From Gemmatimonadota bacterium (GTDB lineage Bacteria; Gemmatimonadota; Gemmatimonadetes; Longimicrobiales; Longimicrobiaceae): a stretch of DNA of 15,541 bases. The notes beneath the pieces were generated by a model. The model made no database searches, was not told the origin of the DNA, and saw nothing but the letters and a program-made list of their open reading frames with translations. Shown one piece after another: positions 6,964 through 14,052 of the stretch. The stretch lies in contig JAHWJJ010000041.1 in assembly GCA_019348475.1 (NCBI GenBank), positions 1 through 15,541 of the forward strand, written 5' to 3'. A program made the translations under genes and the position numbers. The number at the start of each line of letters is the position of its first letter. Position 1 is the first letter of the stretch.

Positions 6964-6993
6964 TTGCCCCGGCGCGGTGCGGAGGCCTAGCTT
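6964..6993 (+). promoter_or_regulatory. candidate thyX promoter
   Basis: TTGCCC (6964-6969), an 18-bp spacer, then TAGCTT (6988-6993), about 40 bp before ATG 7034. It has the same TTGnnn/TAnnnT pattern as the promoters proposed at 7878 and 15119. Confidence 0.45.
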
Positions 6994-7033
6994 ACCCCGC
7001 CCGAGCGTTCACCCTCCAGCACGCCGTTTCCCG

Positions 7034-7816
7034 ATGCAGATCATCCGCGAGCCGCGCGTCACCGTACTGGCACGCCAGCAGTTCGTCTATCCCGAGCACA
7101 TCCGCTGGGAGAGTGACAGCGAGGTCCCCGGCGAGGTGGTGGCGGAGTTCGCGGGACGCCTCTGCTATCTCTCCTTCGGCGAGGACGCGGGGCTGGAGGG
7201 CGGCCACAAGAGCATCCCCGGGCGCACCACCAACGACGCGTACCTCGCCAACATCCTGCGCACCAAGCACGGCAGCGTGCTGGAGCACGCCGTGTGGACG
7301 CTGCTGCTGGAAGGCATCAGCCGGTCCCTGACGCACGAGCTCATCCGGCACAGAGCCGGCTTCGGGTTTTCACAATTGTCCCAACGTTACGTCGACGAAT
7401 CCAACATCGCGTTCGTGCAGCCCCCGGAGATCAGCGGCGGCACGCGCGCGTACGAGATCTGGGAGTCGGCGTGCGAGCAGTCACTGGAAAGCTACCGCTC
7501 GCTGCTGGACGAGATGACGGACCAGGTGGGCGACGACGGTCCGGCGACGATGCGAAAGAAGCGCGCGCGCCAGGCGGCCCGCGCCGTGCTCCCCAACTGC
7601 GCCGAAACCAAGATCGTGGTGACGGGGAACGCGCGGGCGTGGCGGCACTTCATGGAGATGCGCGGCAGCGCCAGCGCCGACGTGGAGATCCGCACCCTCG
7701 CGACCGCCGTGCTGGGGGTGCTCTCCGCCGAGGCGCCGCACATCTTCGGCGACATGCACATGGTGCCGCACTCCGACGGCACCAGCACGGTCGAGACGCC
7801 GCACAGCAAGGTGTAG
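7034..7816 (+). CDS. thyX: FAD-dependent thymidylate synthase ThyX
   Basis: 260 residues. ThyX makes dTMP from dUMP using methylene-tetrahydrofolate, FAD and NADPH, replacing ThyA. The signature arginine-histidine motif is RHR at 105-107, followed by AGFGFSQL and SQRYV, so Ser116 lies eight residues after RHR. Upstream is the HGSVLEH segment (79-85). Downstream, NARAWRHFMEMR (199-210) and A-D-V-EIR (215-220) supply the conserved nucleotide and FAD contacts. The length is normal for the family. The start at ATG 7034 fits the family N-terminus; the longer open frame upstream is not ThyX-like. No strong Shine-Dalgarno is seen. The codons covering the active-site motif (7352-7387) are AT-rich and unlike the rest of the gene. 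A hairpin with TTTCTC lies just downstream. Confidence 0.95.
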   Translation: MQIIREPRVTVLARQQFVYPEHIRWESDSEVPGEVVAEFAGRLCYLSFGEDAGLEGGHKSIPGRTTNDAYLANILRTKHGSVLEHAVWTLLLEGISRSLTHELIRHRAGFGFSQLSQRYVDESNIAFVQPPEISGGTRAYEIWESACEQSLESYRSLLDEMTDQVGDDGPATMRKKRARQAARAVLPNCAETKIVVTGNARAWRHFMEMRGSASADVEIRTLATAVLGVLSAEAPHIFGDMHMVPHSDGTSTVETPHSKV

Positions 7817-7823
7817 CCGCGGG

Positions 7824-7860
7824 ACGGGCGCGGCAGGCGTCCCCCCGCCGCCCGTTTCTC
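7824..7860 (+). terminator. probable terminator after thyX
   Basis: ACGGGCG (7824-7830) pairs with CGCCCGT (7849-7855), with a large GC-rich loop and then TTTCTC. It sits 8 bp after the thyX stop. Confidence 0.4.
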
Positions 7861-7877
7861 GGCCCCCCGCGCCGCGC

Positions 7878-7906
7878 TTGCCGCGGCGGGGCCCCCGCCC
7901 TACTGT
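7878..7906 (+). promoter_or_regulatory. candidate promoter for the AbgT-family gene
   Basis: TTGCCG (7878-7883), a 17-bp spacer, then TACTGT (7901-7906). The predicted leader is about 110 nt before GTG 8025. The sequence after it is a C-rich leader with no recognised riboswitch. Confidence 0.42.
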
Positions 7907-8024
7907 TTCCGCCAGCTTCCCTCGTTCTTCTGTCGCCGGGACCTCCGCGCCGTCCGGGCAGCGGTGCCGGAACGGCGAGGCCCCCGCGACAGCCCCCTAT
8001 CCACCCCGCACCCACGGGGATGCC

Positions 8025-9590
8025 GTGACCCAACCCGATCCGCAGTCCCCGTCGCCCCAGGCAGCCCGGCCCCGGCTGATGGACCGCGTGCTGAACGGAA
8101 TCGAGCGCGCGGGCAACGCGCTTCCCGATCCCGCGGCGCTGTTCCTGGTCCTGATGCTCGTGGTGTGGGTGCTGAGCGCGCTGCTGGCGCCCATGCGCTT
8201 CACCGAGATCGACCCGCGCAGCGGCGAGCCCCTGCGCGTGGCCAACCTGCTCACCGGCAGCGCGGTGGCCGAGTTCCTGGCCACCATGGTCACCACCTTC
8301 ACGGCGTTCCACCCGCTGGGCGTGGTGCTGGTGGCCCTGCTGGGCGTGGGCGTGGCGGAGCACACCGGGTTCATCAACGCCGCGCTCAAGAGCCTGCTGA
8401 ACGTCACCTCGCGCACGCTGCTCACGCCCATGCTGATCCTGGTGGCCATCGTGAGCCACACGGCGGCCGACGCGGGATACGTGCTGGTGATCCCCCTGGG
8501 CGGCGTGATCTTCTACGCGGCGGGGCGCCACCCGCTGGCGGGGATCGCGGCGGCTTTCGCGGGGGTGTCGGGCGGGTTCAGCGCCAACTTCGTCCCCAGC
8601 AGCCTGGACCCGCTGCTGGCGGGGCTCACGCAGGAGGCCGCGCAGATCATCGCCCCGGAACGGCTGGTGAACCCGCTGAGCAACTGGTTCTTCACCGGCG
8701 CGTCCAGCGTGCTGATCGTGGCCGTGGGCTGGTACCTCACCGACCGCGTGGTGGAGCCGCGGCTGGCGCGGGTGCAGGTGGACGGCGACCCCGACGAGAT
8801 CCCCCGCTTCGACGAGCTGGGCGTGCGCGAGCGGCGCGGCTTGGGGGTGGCCCTGCTGGCGCTGGCGGTGGGGGTGGGGCTGCTTGCGTGGGCCTCGGCG
8901 CCGGGGGGGTCGCCGCTGCGCTCGCCCGAGGGCGCGCTGACGGTGTCCACCGCGCCGCTGATGCAGGCGATCGTGCCGCTGATCTTTCTGCTCTTTCTGG
9001 TTCCCGGCGTGGTGTACGGGTACGTGGCGGGGACGGTGAAGTCGCACCGCGACATCATCAAGGGGATGAGCCGGTCCATGAGCACCATGGGCTACTACAT
9101 CGTGCTCGCCTTCTTTGCGTCGCTGTTCATCGCCTCGTTCGGCAAGAGCAACCTGGGGGCGCTGCTGGCGCTCAAGGGCGCCAGCGGGCTGCAGGCGATG
9201 GCGCTGCCGGCGCAGGTGACCATCGTGGGGATCATCCTGCTGGCCGGGCTGGTGAACCTGCTGATCGGCTCCGCGTCGGCCAAGTGGGCGCTGCTGGCCC
9301 CCATCTTCGTCCCCATGCTCATGCAGCTGGGGCTTTCGCCGGAGCTCACGCAGGCGGCCTACCGCATCGGCGATTCCACCACCAACATCATCACCCCGCT
9401 GATGCCGTACTTTCCCCTGGTGGTGGTGTACGCGCAGCGCTACGTAAGGAGCACGGGCATCGGCACGCTGGTCTCCATCATGCTGCCCTACTCGGTGGCG
9501 TTCCTCCTTACCTGGACGGTGTTCCTGGTGGCCTACTGGCTGCTGGGGATTCCGCTGGGCTTGCAGGCGCCGTACACGTATCCGTCGTGA
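8025..9590 (+). CDS. AbgT family transporter
   Basis: 521 residues, about the usual length for AbgT/MtrF transporters (around 510). It begins with a short polar tail and then MDRVLNGIERAGNALPDPAA, the N-terminal family pattern before the first helix. Many hydrophobic helices follow, with SHTAADAGYVLVIPLGGVIF, GGFSANFVPSSLDPLLAGLT, GKSNLGALLALKG, NLLIGSASAKWALLAPIFVP and YRIGDSTTNIITPLMPYFPL. These match the paired hairpin/unwound helix regions of the family. Members carry p-aminobenzoyl-glutamate, a folate breakdown product; characterised MtrF and YdaH also export sulfonamides. Substrate and direction are not decidable here. Start GTG 8025 with GGGGA (8016-8020) upstream; an in-frame ATG at 8079 is an alternative. 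It follows thyX, another folate-linked gene, by 208 bp with its own promoter. Confidence 0.92.
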   Translation: MTQPDPQSPSPQAARPRLMDRVLNGIERAGNALPDPAALFLVLMLVVWVLSALLAPMRFTEIDPRSGEPLRVANLLTGSAVAEFLATMVTTFTAFHPLGVVLVALLGVGVAEHTGFINAALKSLLNVTSRTLLTPMLILVAIVSHTAADAGYVLVIPLGGVIFYAAGRHPLAGIAAAFAGVSGGFSANFVPSSLDPLLAGLTQEAAQIIAPERLVNPLSNWFFTGASSVLIVAVGWYLTDRVVEPRLARVQVDGDPDEIPRFDELGVRERRGLGVALLALAVGVGLLAWASAPGGSPLRSPEGALTVSTAPLMQAIVPLIFLLFLVPGVVYGYVAGTVKSHRDIIKGMSRSMSTMGYYIVLAFFASLFIASFGKSNLGALLALKGASGLQAMALPAQVTIVGIILLAGLVNLLIGSASAKWALLAPIFVPMLMQLGLSPELTQAAYRIGDSTTNIITPLMPYFPLVVVYAQRYVRSTGIGTLVSIMLPYSVAFLLTWTVFLVAYWLLGIPLGLQAPYTYPS

Positions 9591-9603
9591 GCCGGATAAG
9601 GCA

Positions 9604-9627
9604 GTGCGGGAGTGCGTTAGTGCGGAT
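9604..9627. repeat. degenerate 8-bp tandem repeat (GTGCGnnn x3)
   Basis: GTGCGGGA, GTGCGTTA and GTGCGGAT follow one another, 13 bp after the AbgT-family stop codon. The period is the same 8 bp as in the two other minisatellites of the window. Confidence 0.6.
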
Positions 9628-9670
9628 GCGATCGGCTGAGCCGTACTTTACCGGACGAGGAGACGCCGCC

Positions 9671-9865
9671 ATGGACCAGGAACCCTACCCCGACTCCGCG
9701 CCACGCGACGACCGCGGCGCACCCCCGCCCGCGGAGCCGCCCGCGGAGCCGCCCGCGGAGCCGCCCGTGGAGACGGAGCGGCACCCGGCGCCCGGCATTA
9801 CCCACGAGCCGGAGCCGGACGCGGAGAACCTGATCCCGATCGACGACCGGCCGGGGACGCTGTAG
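9671..9865 (+). CDS. small Pro/Glu-rich hypothetical protein
   Basis: 64 residues, acidic and probably disordered. Start ATG 9671 has GAGGAGA (9657-9663) at good distance, which supports real translation. Residues 21-32 are three exact AEPP tetrapeptides, encoded by a 12-bp DNA repeat. The C-terminus ENLIPIDDRPGTL is less repetitive and could be a binding tail. No domain, signal peptide or membrane helix is visible. It lies 80 bp after the AbgT-family gene and may share its transcript. Its TAG stop is joined directly to an 8-bp minisatellite. The function is unknown. Confidence 0.55.
   Translation: MDQEPYPDSAPRDDRGAPPPAEPPAEPPAEPPVETERHPAPGITHEPEPDAENLIPIDDRPGTL
9731..9766. repeat. 12-bp coding tandem repeat (GCGGAGCCGCCC x3)
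   Basis: Three exact 12-bp units inside the small Pro/Glu-rich gene. Being a multiple of three, copy-number change would keep the frame. Confidence 0.85.
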
Positions 9866-9928
9866 TGAACGGGTGAACGGGTGAACGGGTGAACGGGTGA
9901 ACGGGTGGACGGGTGGACGGGTGGACGG
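9865..9928. repeat. 8-bp minisatellite (GTGAACGG x5, GTGGACGG x3)
   Basis: Eight contiguous units: five GTGAACGG then three GTGGACGG, followed by a partial unit GTGAAGAA. The first base is the last base of the TAG stop of the preceding gene. On the other strand the three frames together read as His-Pro-Phe-Thr-like low-complexity peptide, which is not a gene. Confidence 0.92.
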
Positions 9929-10081
9929 GTGAAGAAGGTGTCCGGCGCGTCGCACACGGCTGGGGTGGAGCCCGTGATCCAGGAAAAGGTGCGGTCCATG
10001 GCGCGCGCCGGGCTGGAGAGGCACATGCGCGAGAGCGGCGTGACGGATGCGCCTGCGCGGGGTGGACTCGCGGGGGCATGA
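9929..10081 (+). CDS. possible small ORF, 50 codons
   Basis: GTG 9929 opens a frame giving VKKVSGASHTAGVEPVIQEK and continuing VRSMARAGLERHMRESGV to a TGA at 10079-10081. The central part looks helical and amphipathic rather than the Arg/Pro noise typical of shadows. No ribosome site is visible, since the start lies right at the end of the minisatellite, and no family is recognised. It is convergent with the minus-strand lipoprotein gene whose stop is 7 bp away. It may be noise. Confidence 0.25.
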   Translation: MKKVSGASHTAGVEPVIQEKVRSMARAGLERHMRESGVTDAPARGGLAGA

Positions 10082-10087
10082 GCCAGG

Positions 10088-10630
10088 TCAGTGAGGCGTG
10101 GGATTGGAGATGGAGCGGGTGCCCACGCGCACGTACAGGGCCCGCGGGTCGGATTCGCCCGCGTCGGTGCGGAATGGAAAGTACCAGCTGTAGCTTTCAG
10201 GCTGGATCCCGGGCAGGCCGCGGATGGTGGAAACCCGCGCCACGTCCCACCGCACGCCCCACCACCAGTGCGGACGCACCGGCAGGTTGACGTGGCCGAC
10301 CGCCAGCGTGTCGCCGGCGGCGGATTGCAGGATGCCGGTGGCGCGCAGCGAGTCGGCCGTGGCGGTTTCGAAGTAGGGGCCCCACCGGTTGCGCGCCTCA
10401 CCCGCCCACTCCGTGCTGCGCGTGGAGCGCACCTGCCGCCCGTCATCGAAGACCACCGTAAGCACCGTGGTCGTGTCCCCGCCGGGGATCAGCGCGTCCC
10501 GCTGAAAGCGCACGCCGGCCCGCGAGCCGTGCGGCACGCACGACTGGCAGTCCGGCTGTGCCCGGCCGGCGGTGGCACACGCCCCCAGCAGCAGGAGCAG
10601 CGGAACGGCGAGGTCGCGCATGTTCTGCAT
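10088..10630 (-). CDS. small lipoprotein of unknown function
   Basis: 180 residues from ATG 10630 (ATG 10621, three codons later, is equally possible). The N-terminus MQNMRDLAVPLLLLLGAC is a lipoprotein signal with lipobox LGAC, placing the mature protein at Cys18 on the envelope. Cys28 and Cys31 form a C-x-x-C pair (CQSC). The mature part contains beta-rich stretches (TTTVLTVVFDDGRQVRST), a Trp-rich segment (HWWWGVRWDVARV) and a C-terminal end RALYVRVGTRSISNPTPH. I recognise no domain. It is separated from the upstream propeller gene by a terminator-type hairpin, so it probably has its own promoter, which I could not find. No good Shine-Dalgarno is seen at either start. Confidence 0.65.
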   Translation of the reverse strand: MQNMRDLAVPLLLLLGACATAGRAQPDCQSCVPHGSRAGVRFQRDALIPGGDTTTVLTVVFDDGRQVRSTRSTEWAGEARNRWGPYFETATADSLRATGILQSAAGDTLAVGHVNLPVRPHWWWGVRWDVARVSTIRGLPGIQPESYSWYFPFRTDAGESDPRALYVRVGTRSISNPTPH

Positions 10631-10683
10631 CCGGAACGGGGGAGGAGGCCCGCGGCACCCCTGCAGGCTCTGTGCAAAGACGA

Positions 10684-10713
10684 GCAGCCGCGGGCCCCGT
10701 CGCCCGCGGCTGC
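10684..10713 (-). terminator. terminator hairpin after the propeller lipoprotein gene
   Basis: GCAGCCGCGGGC (10684-10695) and GCCCGCGGCTGC (10702-10713) form a perfect 12-bp stem with a 6-nt loop. On the minus strand it is followed by TCGTCTTTG. It lies 38 bp beyond the stop of the propeller gene. The same architecture recurs at 15076-15105. Confidence 0.6.
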
Positions 10714-10751
10714 CGTTCATCCCCGCGCGCCGTGCTGGTTCTGCTGCCCGT

Positions 10752-11921
10752 TCACACGGGGCAGCGGAGGGCGAGTAGCGCGTGCGTGCTGAAGATGTAC
10801 GCGCGGTTCCCGACCACCACGAAGTCGGTGTGCACGGACTCGTTTTCCGGCTCGCGCCGCAGCTGGCCAAGGAACTCTCCCGTCTCGGGGTCGAAGACGC
10901 CCACGCGCAGGTAGTTGGCCAGCAGCACCCGGCCGCACAGGGCCATGTAGATGGTTCCGCCGGGCACCGGCGTCTCCCACAGCACCCGCCCAGAAGCCAG
11001 GTCGATGGCCTTGGCCCGCTGGTCGTGCGCGGCGCCGAACGCCACCCCGCCGCGCACCTCGGGGGCCTCGTGGGGTCCGAAGTACGACGCCCCCCCCACG
11101 ACGCGCCACACCTCCCGCCCGGTGAAGCGGTCCAGCGCGACGAACGTGTTCTCCCCGTTGGCGGTGTTCAGCAGCAGCCCGCCGGCCACTCGCGCCGCGG
11201 ACTGGTAGATGCTGAGCCCGCTGCCGTCCCCGAAGCGGTGGTGCCACAGCACCTGGCCAGTGCGGCGGTCCAGCGCGAAGGTGTCGCCCGTGCCGATGTG
11301 GCTGTTGATGCCGGTGTCGTGCTCCACCACCGCGTAAACGGTGTCGCCGCTGACCGTCATGCCGCGCACGGTGCCTTTCCTGTACTCCCAGTCCGGGCCA
11401 AGGTCCCGCTCCCACAGCAGCGACCCGTCAGCGGCGTTCAGCGCGAATACCCGGTGGTCCGTGGTGCCCAGATAGAACGCGTCGGCGGTGCCGTCCGTCT
11501 CGCAGAACCCGGCGAAGGCCGGCAGCGGGCGGCGCCACAGCTCCCGGCCGGTCGCCGCCTCCAGTGCCACGGCCGTGTCGCCCGCGAACATGACGCGTCC
11601 TCCGGCGACCACGAGCGACGAGGGGCCGCCTTTGGGGCGCGCGTAGCTCCACTGCCGGGCACCCGTGTTCAGGTCGAACGCCTCGATGCGCCGCGCGACG
11701 TCGGCGTACAGCCGCTGGCCGTCGGTGGCCGGCGCCCACGTTTCCCCTGCCCCGGCCATGGGAACGCGGAAGAGCACCTCTACCCGGTCCTTCCGAGGTT
11801 GGCGGCCGTCGTCCGTCGGCGCCTGGCAGGCCGCGGTGATCGCAAGCGCGCCGGTGAGGGCGCAGATGCGCCCCCACCGTCCCCAGCCTGCGCGCCTCGT
11901 TTCGTTATTGGCGCGGTACAT
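10752..11921 (-). CDS. PQQ-binding-like beta-propeller repeat lipoprotein
   Basis: 389 residues. A basic N-terminus (RRAGWGRWGR) and a hydrophobic stretch end in lipobox ITAAC (Cys32), so it is an exported lipoprotein. The mature part is a WD/PQQ-type propeller, with repeated blades of form A-x-D-x-x-TG-x-x-x-W: FDLNTGARQWSY, LEAATGRELWRR, LNAADGSLLWERD, LDRRTGQVLWHH, LDRFTGREVWRV, IDLASGRVLWET and FDPETGEFLGQL. Seven blades are visible, compatible with the BamB/YxaL-like family rather than true quinoprotein dehydrogenases. I see no catalytic dehydrogenase features. Its ATG overlaps the stop of the upstream lipase-like gene by 17 bp on the same strand, so the two are cotranscribed and probably translationally coupled. 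Role as a scaffold or partner of the hydrolase is an inference. A terminator-type hairpin follows. Confidence 0.82.
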   Translation of the reverse strand: MYRANNETRRAGWGRWGRICALTGALAITAACQAPTDDGRQPRKDRVEVLFRVPMAGAGETWAPATDGQRLYADVARRIEAFDLNTGARQWSYARPKGGPSSLVVAGGRVMFAGDTAVALEAATGRELWRRPLPAFAGFCETDGTADAFYLGTTDHRVFALNAADGSLLWERDLGPDWEYRKGTVRGMTVSGDTVYAVVEHDTGINSHIGTGDTFALDRRTGQVLWHHRFGDGSGLSIYQSAARVAGGLLLNTANGENTFVALDRFTGREVWRVVGGASYFGPHEAPEVRGGVAFGAAHDQRAKAIDLASGRVLWETPVPGGTIYMALCGRVLLANYLRVGVFDPETGEFLGQLRREPENESVHTDFVVVGNRAYIFSTHALLALRCPV

Positions 11922-14052
11922 CGGACAGATCCAGTGCGGACTGAAGATGTGTCATCACGTCGTGGCTGGCCGTTTCACCCGTGTGGGACTCCTGTCCCCG
12001 GGGAATGGTGAACCTCAGCGGCGTATACGCGCCCGGCGAAAACGGATACGCCTGCGACGTGTACTGGATGAAGCCGTCCGTGCGGTCGGTGTGGCCGGTG
12101 GTCATGTAATCCCACACCCGGTCCACCCGGTTCAACGTGTTGACCACCAGCGACCCGATGAAGTCCAGGATGGATGCCACCGTGAGCCAGTAGCTGGACT
12201 GCCACCAGCGGTAGTGGTAGTTGTACGGGTCGTAGCACGGCTCCCAGTAGCTGCGGTAGCCGGACTGATGGCATCCCCATCCGTAGCCGTAGTCGGTGAC
12301 CCGCCAGCGGATGATGTAGGCCAGGTCGCGCAGCAGCCAGCCGGCCCAGTAGAGGTACTCGGTGTTGCGCGCCCACGTGCGTCCCTCCAGCGGCTGGCTG
12401 TACAGAAGCCGCTCGCGGGGGGTGTCGGCGTCGCCCAGCACGCGGAACAGCGCCCAGCGTTCCGGCACGCTCATCTGGATGCTGGCGCGCTTGAACGTCT
12501 CGTGCCTTCCGTTCAGCTGGGTGATGAACTCCGAACCGGGGCGGTCGTCGATCACCACCGGCGCCACCTGGCCCAGGCCCCACGCCAGAAAGCCCGACGT
12601 CGTCCGCGAGAGCACCTCGCTCAGGTACGGGCACATGATGTTGCCCACGCACAGATCGCCCACGGCCGAGGTGAGCTGGTCCGCCACCCAGTCGGGCCCG
12701 TTCTGCGCGATGAGTGCGCCCTGGTGCGGCGTACCGATGGTGATCACGCCCGACACCAGGTCCGGCCGGCGCTGCCCCAGCCGCCGCGCGATCAGGCCGC
12801 CCTGGCTGTGCGAGACGACCACGTTGCCGCCGATGCCGCGCGCGGCCACCCGCCCCTCCAGGTCCACCGTCTGCGATTCGAGGGAGGCGAGGGTGTTCAG
12901 GCTGTAGGCCTGCTCGTACAGGATCTGATGGCTCTGGTCGATTCGCGGCCGCATGCCGTTCCACGTCCCGCCATCGCTGCAGATCCCGTGCTGCCACAGT
13001 ACCGGCGCGCCGGTGCCGTCCACGGGGTGCGCCAGGTTTACGCTGCCCTCGCCGCAGATCCCCGAACTCGCCGTGACGTTGCTCGCCGCCGGTGCGGGGG
13101 TGGCCATGCCGGTCGGCGGGGGAGCCGGGGGCGGCGCGGACGACTTCGGGGCGGGAGGCGCGGTGCGCGCACGTTCTTCGCGCTGCCGCTCGCGGCCGGG
13201 GTTCACGTGCGCGGCCAGGTACCGGAACTCGGTGACGCTGCGCACCTTGCCGGCCGGCAGGTAGTCCAGCCGCTCCACGTGGTCCAGCAGCCACCGGCTG
13301 GCGGTCTGCGGGGCTTCGCCCTCGCGCGCGGTGACGCGCACCGGGCGCTTGCGGTAGCGCCGCACCACCTCGCTGCGGGGTCCGTCCTTCGCCGCCTGTA
13401 CGCCGGCCGTCCCCGCGGGAAGGTGCACCGTCACCTCCAGCACGCCGTCGCTGGTCTGCCGCACCTGCGGGCCGCCGCCCACCGACTCCATGTAAATGGG
13501 CTCCTTGGGCGCGCCGCCGCCGCCGCTGCAGTCGTAGCACACCGCGCCGTCGGTCGTTGCGGTGGTCAGGCTGCCGCCCGGCAGGCCCAGGTCTTCCAGA
13601 AAGCTGTTGAATCCGCCCCAGGTGATCAGGGAGCCGTACTGGTCGTAGACGTACACGTAATCGCCGGAGGTGCGCATCAGGCCGGGAGGGTCCGGCATCC
13701 GCGGATCGGTGCTGGGGTCGCGGTAGATGCTGGCGCGCAGGTCGCCGTCCGCCTCGTACCCGGTTTCGTACGTCCGCGTCTCGCCTTCGATGTAGAACGC
13801 GCCGATGGGCGCGCCGGGGCCGTCGCCGCCGCCGTCGGACGAGCGCGTGGTGAAGGTGGTTGCCTCGATCAGGAAATAGGTGTCGCTGCGGTCCAGCTCC
13901 GGGTCGCGCAGCCGCTCGGGTGCGGCTGCCACGGCCAGCGCGGCGGGGCTCGCCGTGCTGCCGGAGGGGAGGTCGCCGTCCACGCAGCCCGCCAGGGCCA
14001 GCGCCAGCAGACCAGGTGCGGAGATCGTCGGGATCGCTTTTCTTCCACGCAT
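11905..14052 (-). CDS. large lipoprotein with C-terminal alpha/beta-hydrolase (lipase-like) domain
   Basis: 715 residues from ATG 14052. The signal peptide ends in lipobox ALAGC (Cys23). Residues 30-300 are a beta-rich region of unknown fold (with CYDC at 172-175), then a charged/Pro-rich linker (about 285-322), then the hydrolase. The hydrolase shows oxyanion motif WQHGICSDGGTW (353-364, HG 355-356), nucleophile VVVSHSQGGL (411-420, Ser416), ITIGTPHQG (437-445), DDRPGSEFITQLN (502-514), and candidate acid and base TDGF (Asp659) and ESHTGET (His690). This is the full lipase-type triad order. Between 587 and 622 is an insert with 14 Tyr/Trp residues and two Cys. Substrate is unknown; esterase or lipase action at the cell envelope is likely. 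No Shine-Dalgarno precedes ATG 14052, though the signal peptide supports it. The 3' end overlaps the propeller gene. Confidence 0.8.
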   Translation of the reverse strand: MRGRKAIPTISAPGLLALALAGCVDGDLPSGSTASPAALAVAAAPERLRDPELDRSDTYFLIEATTFTTRSSDGGGDGPGAPIGAFYIEGETRTYETGYEADGDLRASIYRDPSTDPRMPDPPGLMRTSGDYVYVYDQYGSLITWGGFNSFLEDLGLPGGSLTTATTDGAVCYDCSGGGGAPKEPIYMESVGGGPQVRQTSDGVLEVTVHLPAGTAGVQAAKDGPRSEVVRRYRKRPVRVTAREGEAPQTASRWLLDHVERLDYLPAGKVRSVTEFRYLAAHVNPGRERQREERARTAPPAPKSSAPPPAPPPTGMATPAPAASNVTASSGICGEGSVNLAHPVDGTGAPVLWQHGICSDGGTWNGMRPRIDQSHQILYEQAYSLNTLASLESQTVDLEGRVAARGIGGNVVVSHSQGGLIARRLGQRRPDLVSGVITIGTPHQGALIAQNGPDWVADQLTSAVGDLCVGNIMCPYLSEVLSRTTSGFLAWGLGQVAPVVIDDRPGSEFITQLNGRHETFKRASIQMSVPERWALFRVLGDADTPRERLLYSQPLEGRTWARNTEYLYWAGWLLRDLAYIIRWRVTDYGYGWGCHQSGYRSYWEPCYDPYNYHYRWWQSSYWLTVASILDFIGSLVVNTLNRVDRVWDYMTTGHTDRTDGFIQYTSQAYPFSPGAYTPLRFTIPRGQESHTGETASHDVMTHLQSALDLSDVPRQ

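Noticed and set aside
6877..7033. Possible cobalamin riboswitch before the corrinoid-binding gene
   Set aside because: The 157-bp gap lacks the B12-box pattern and is mostly used by two opposed promoters.
7650..9047. A 465-codon minus-strand frame antisense to the AbgT-family gene
   Set aside because: His/Arg/Gln-rich shadow; the plus strand encodes a well-matched membrane transporter.
9617..10079. Minus-strand frames with repeated VHPFTRSP-type peptide
   Set aside because: They are translations of the 8-bp minisatellite, with no start signal or domain.
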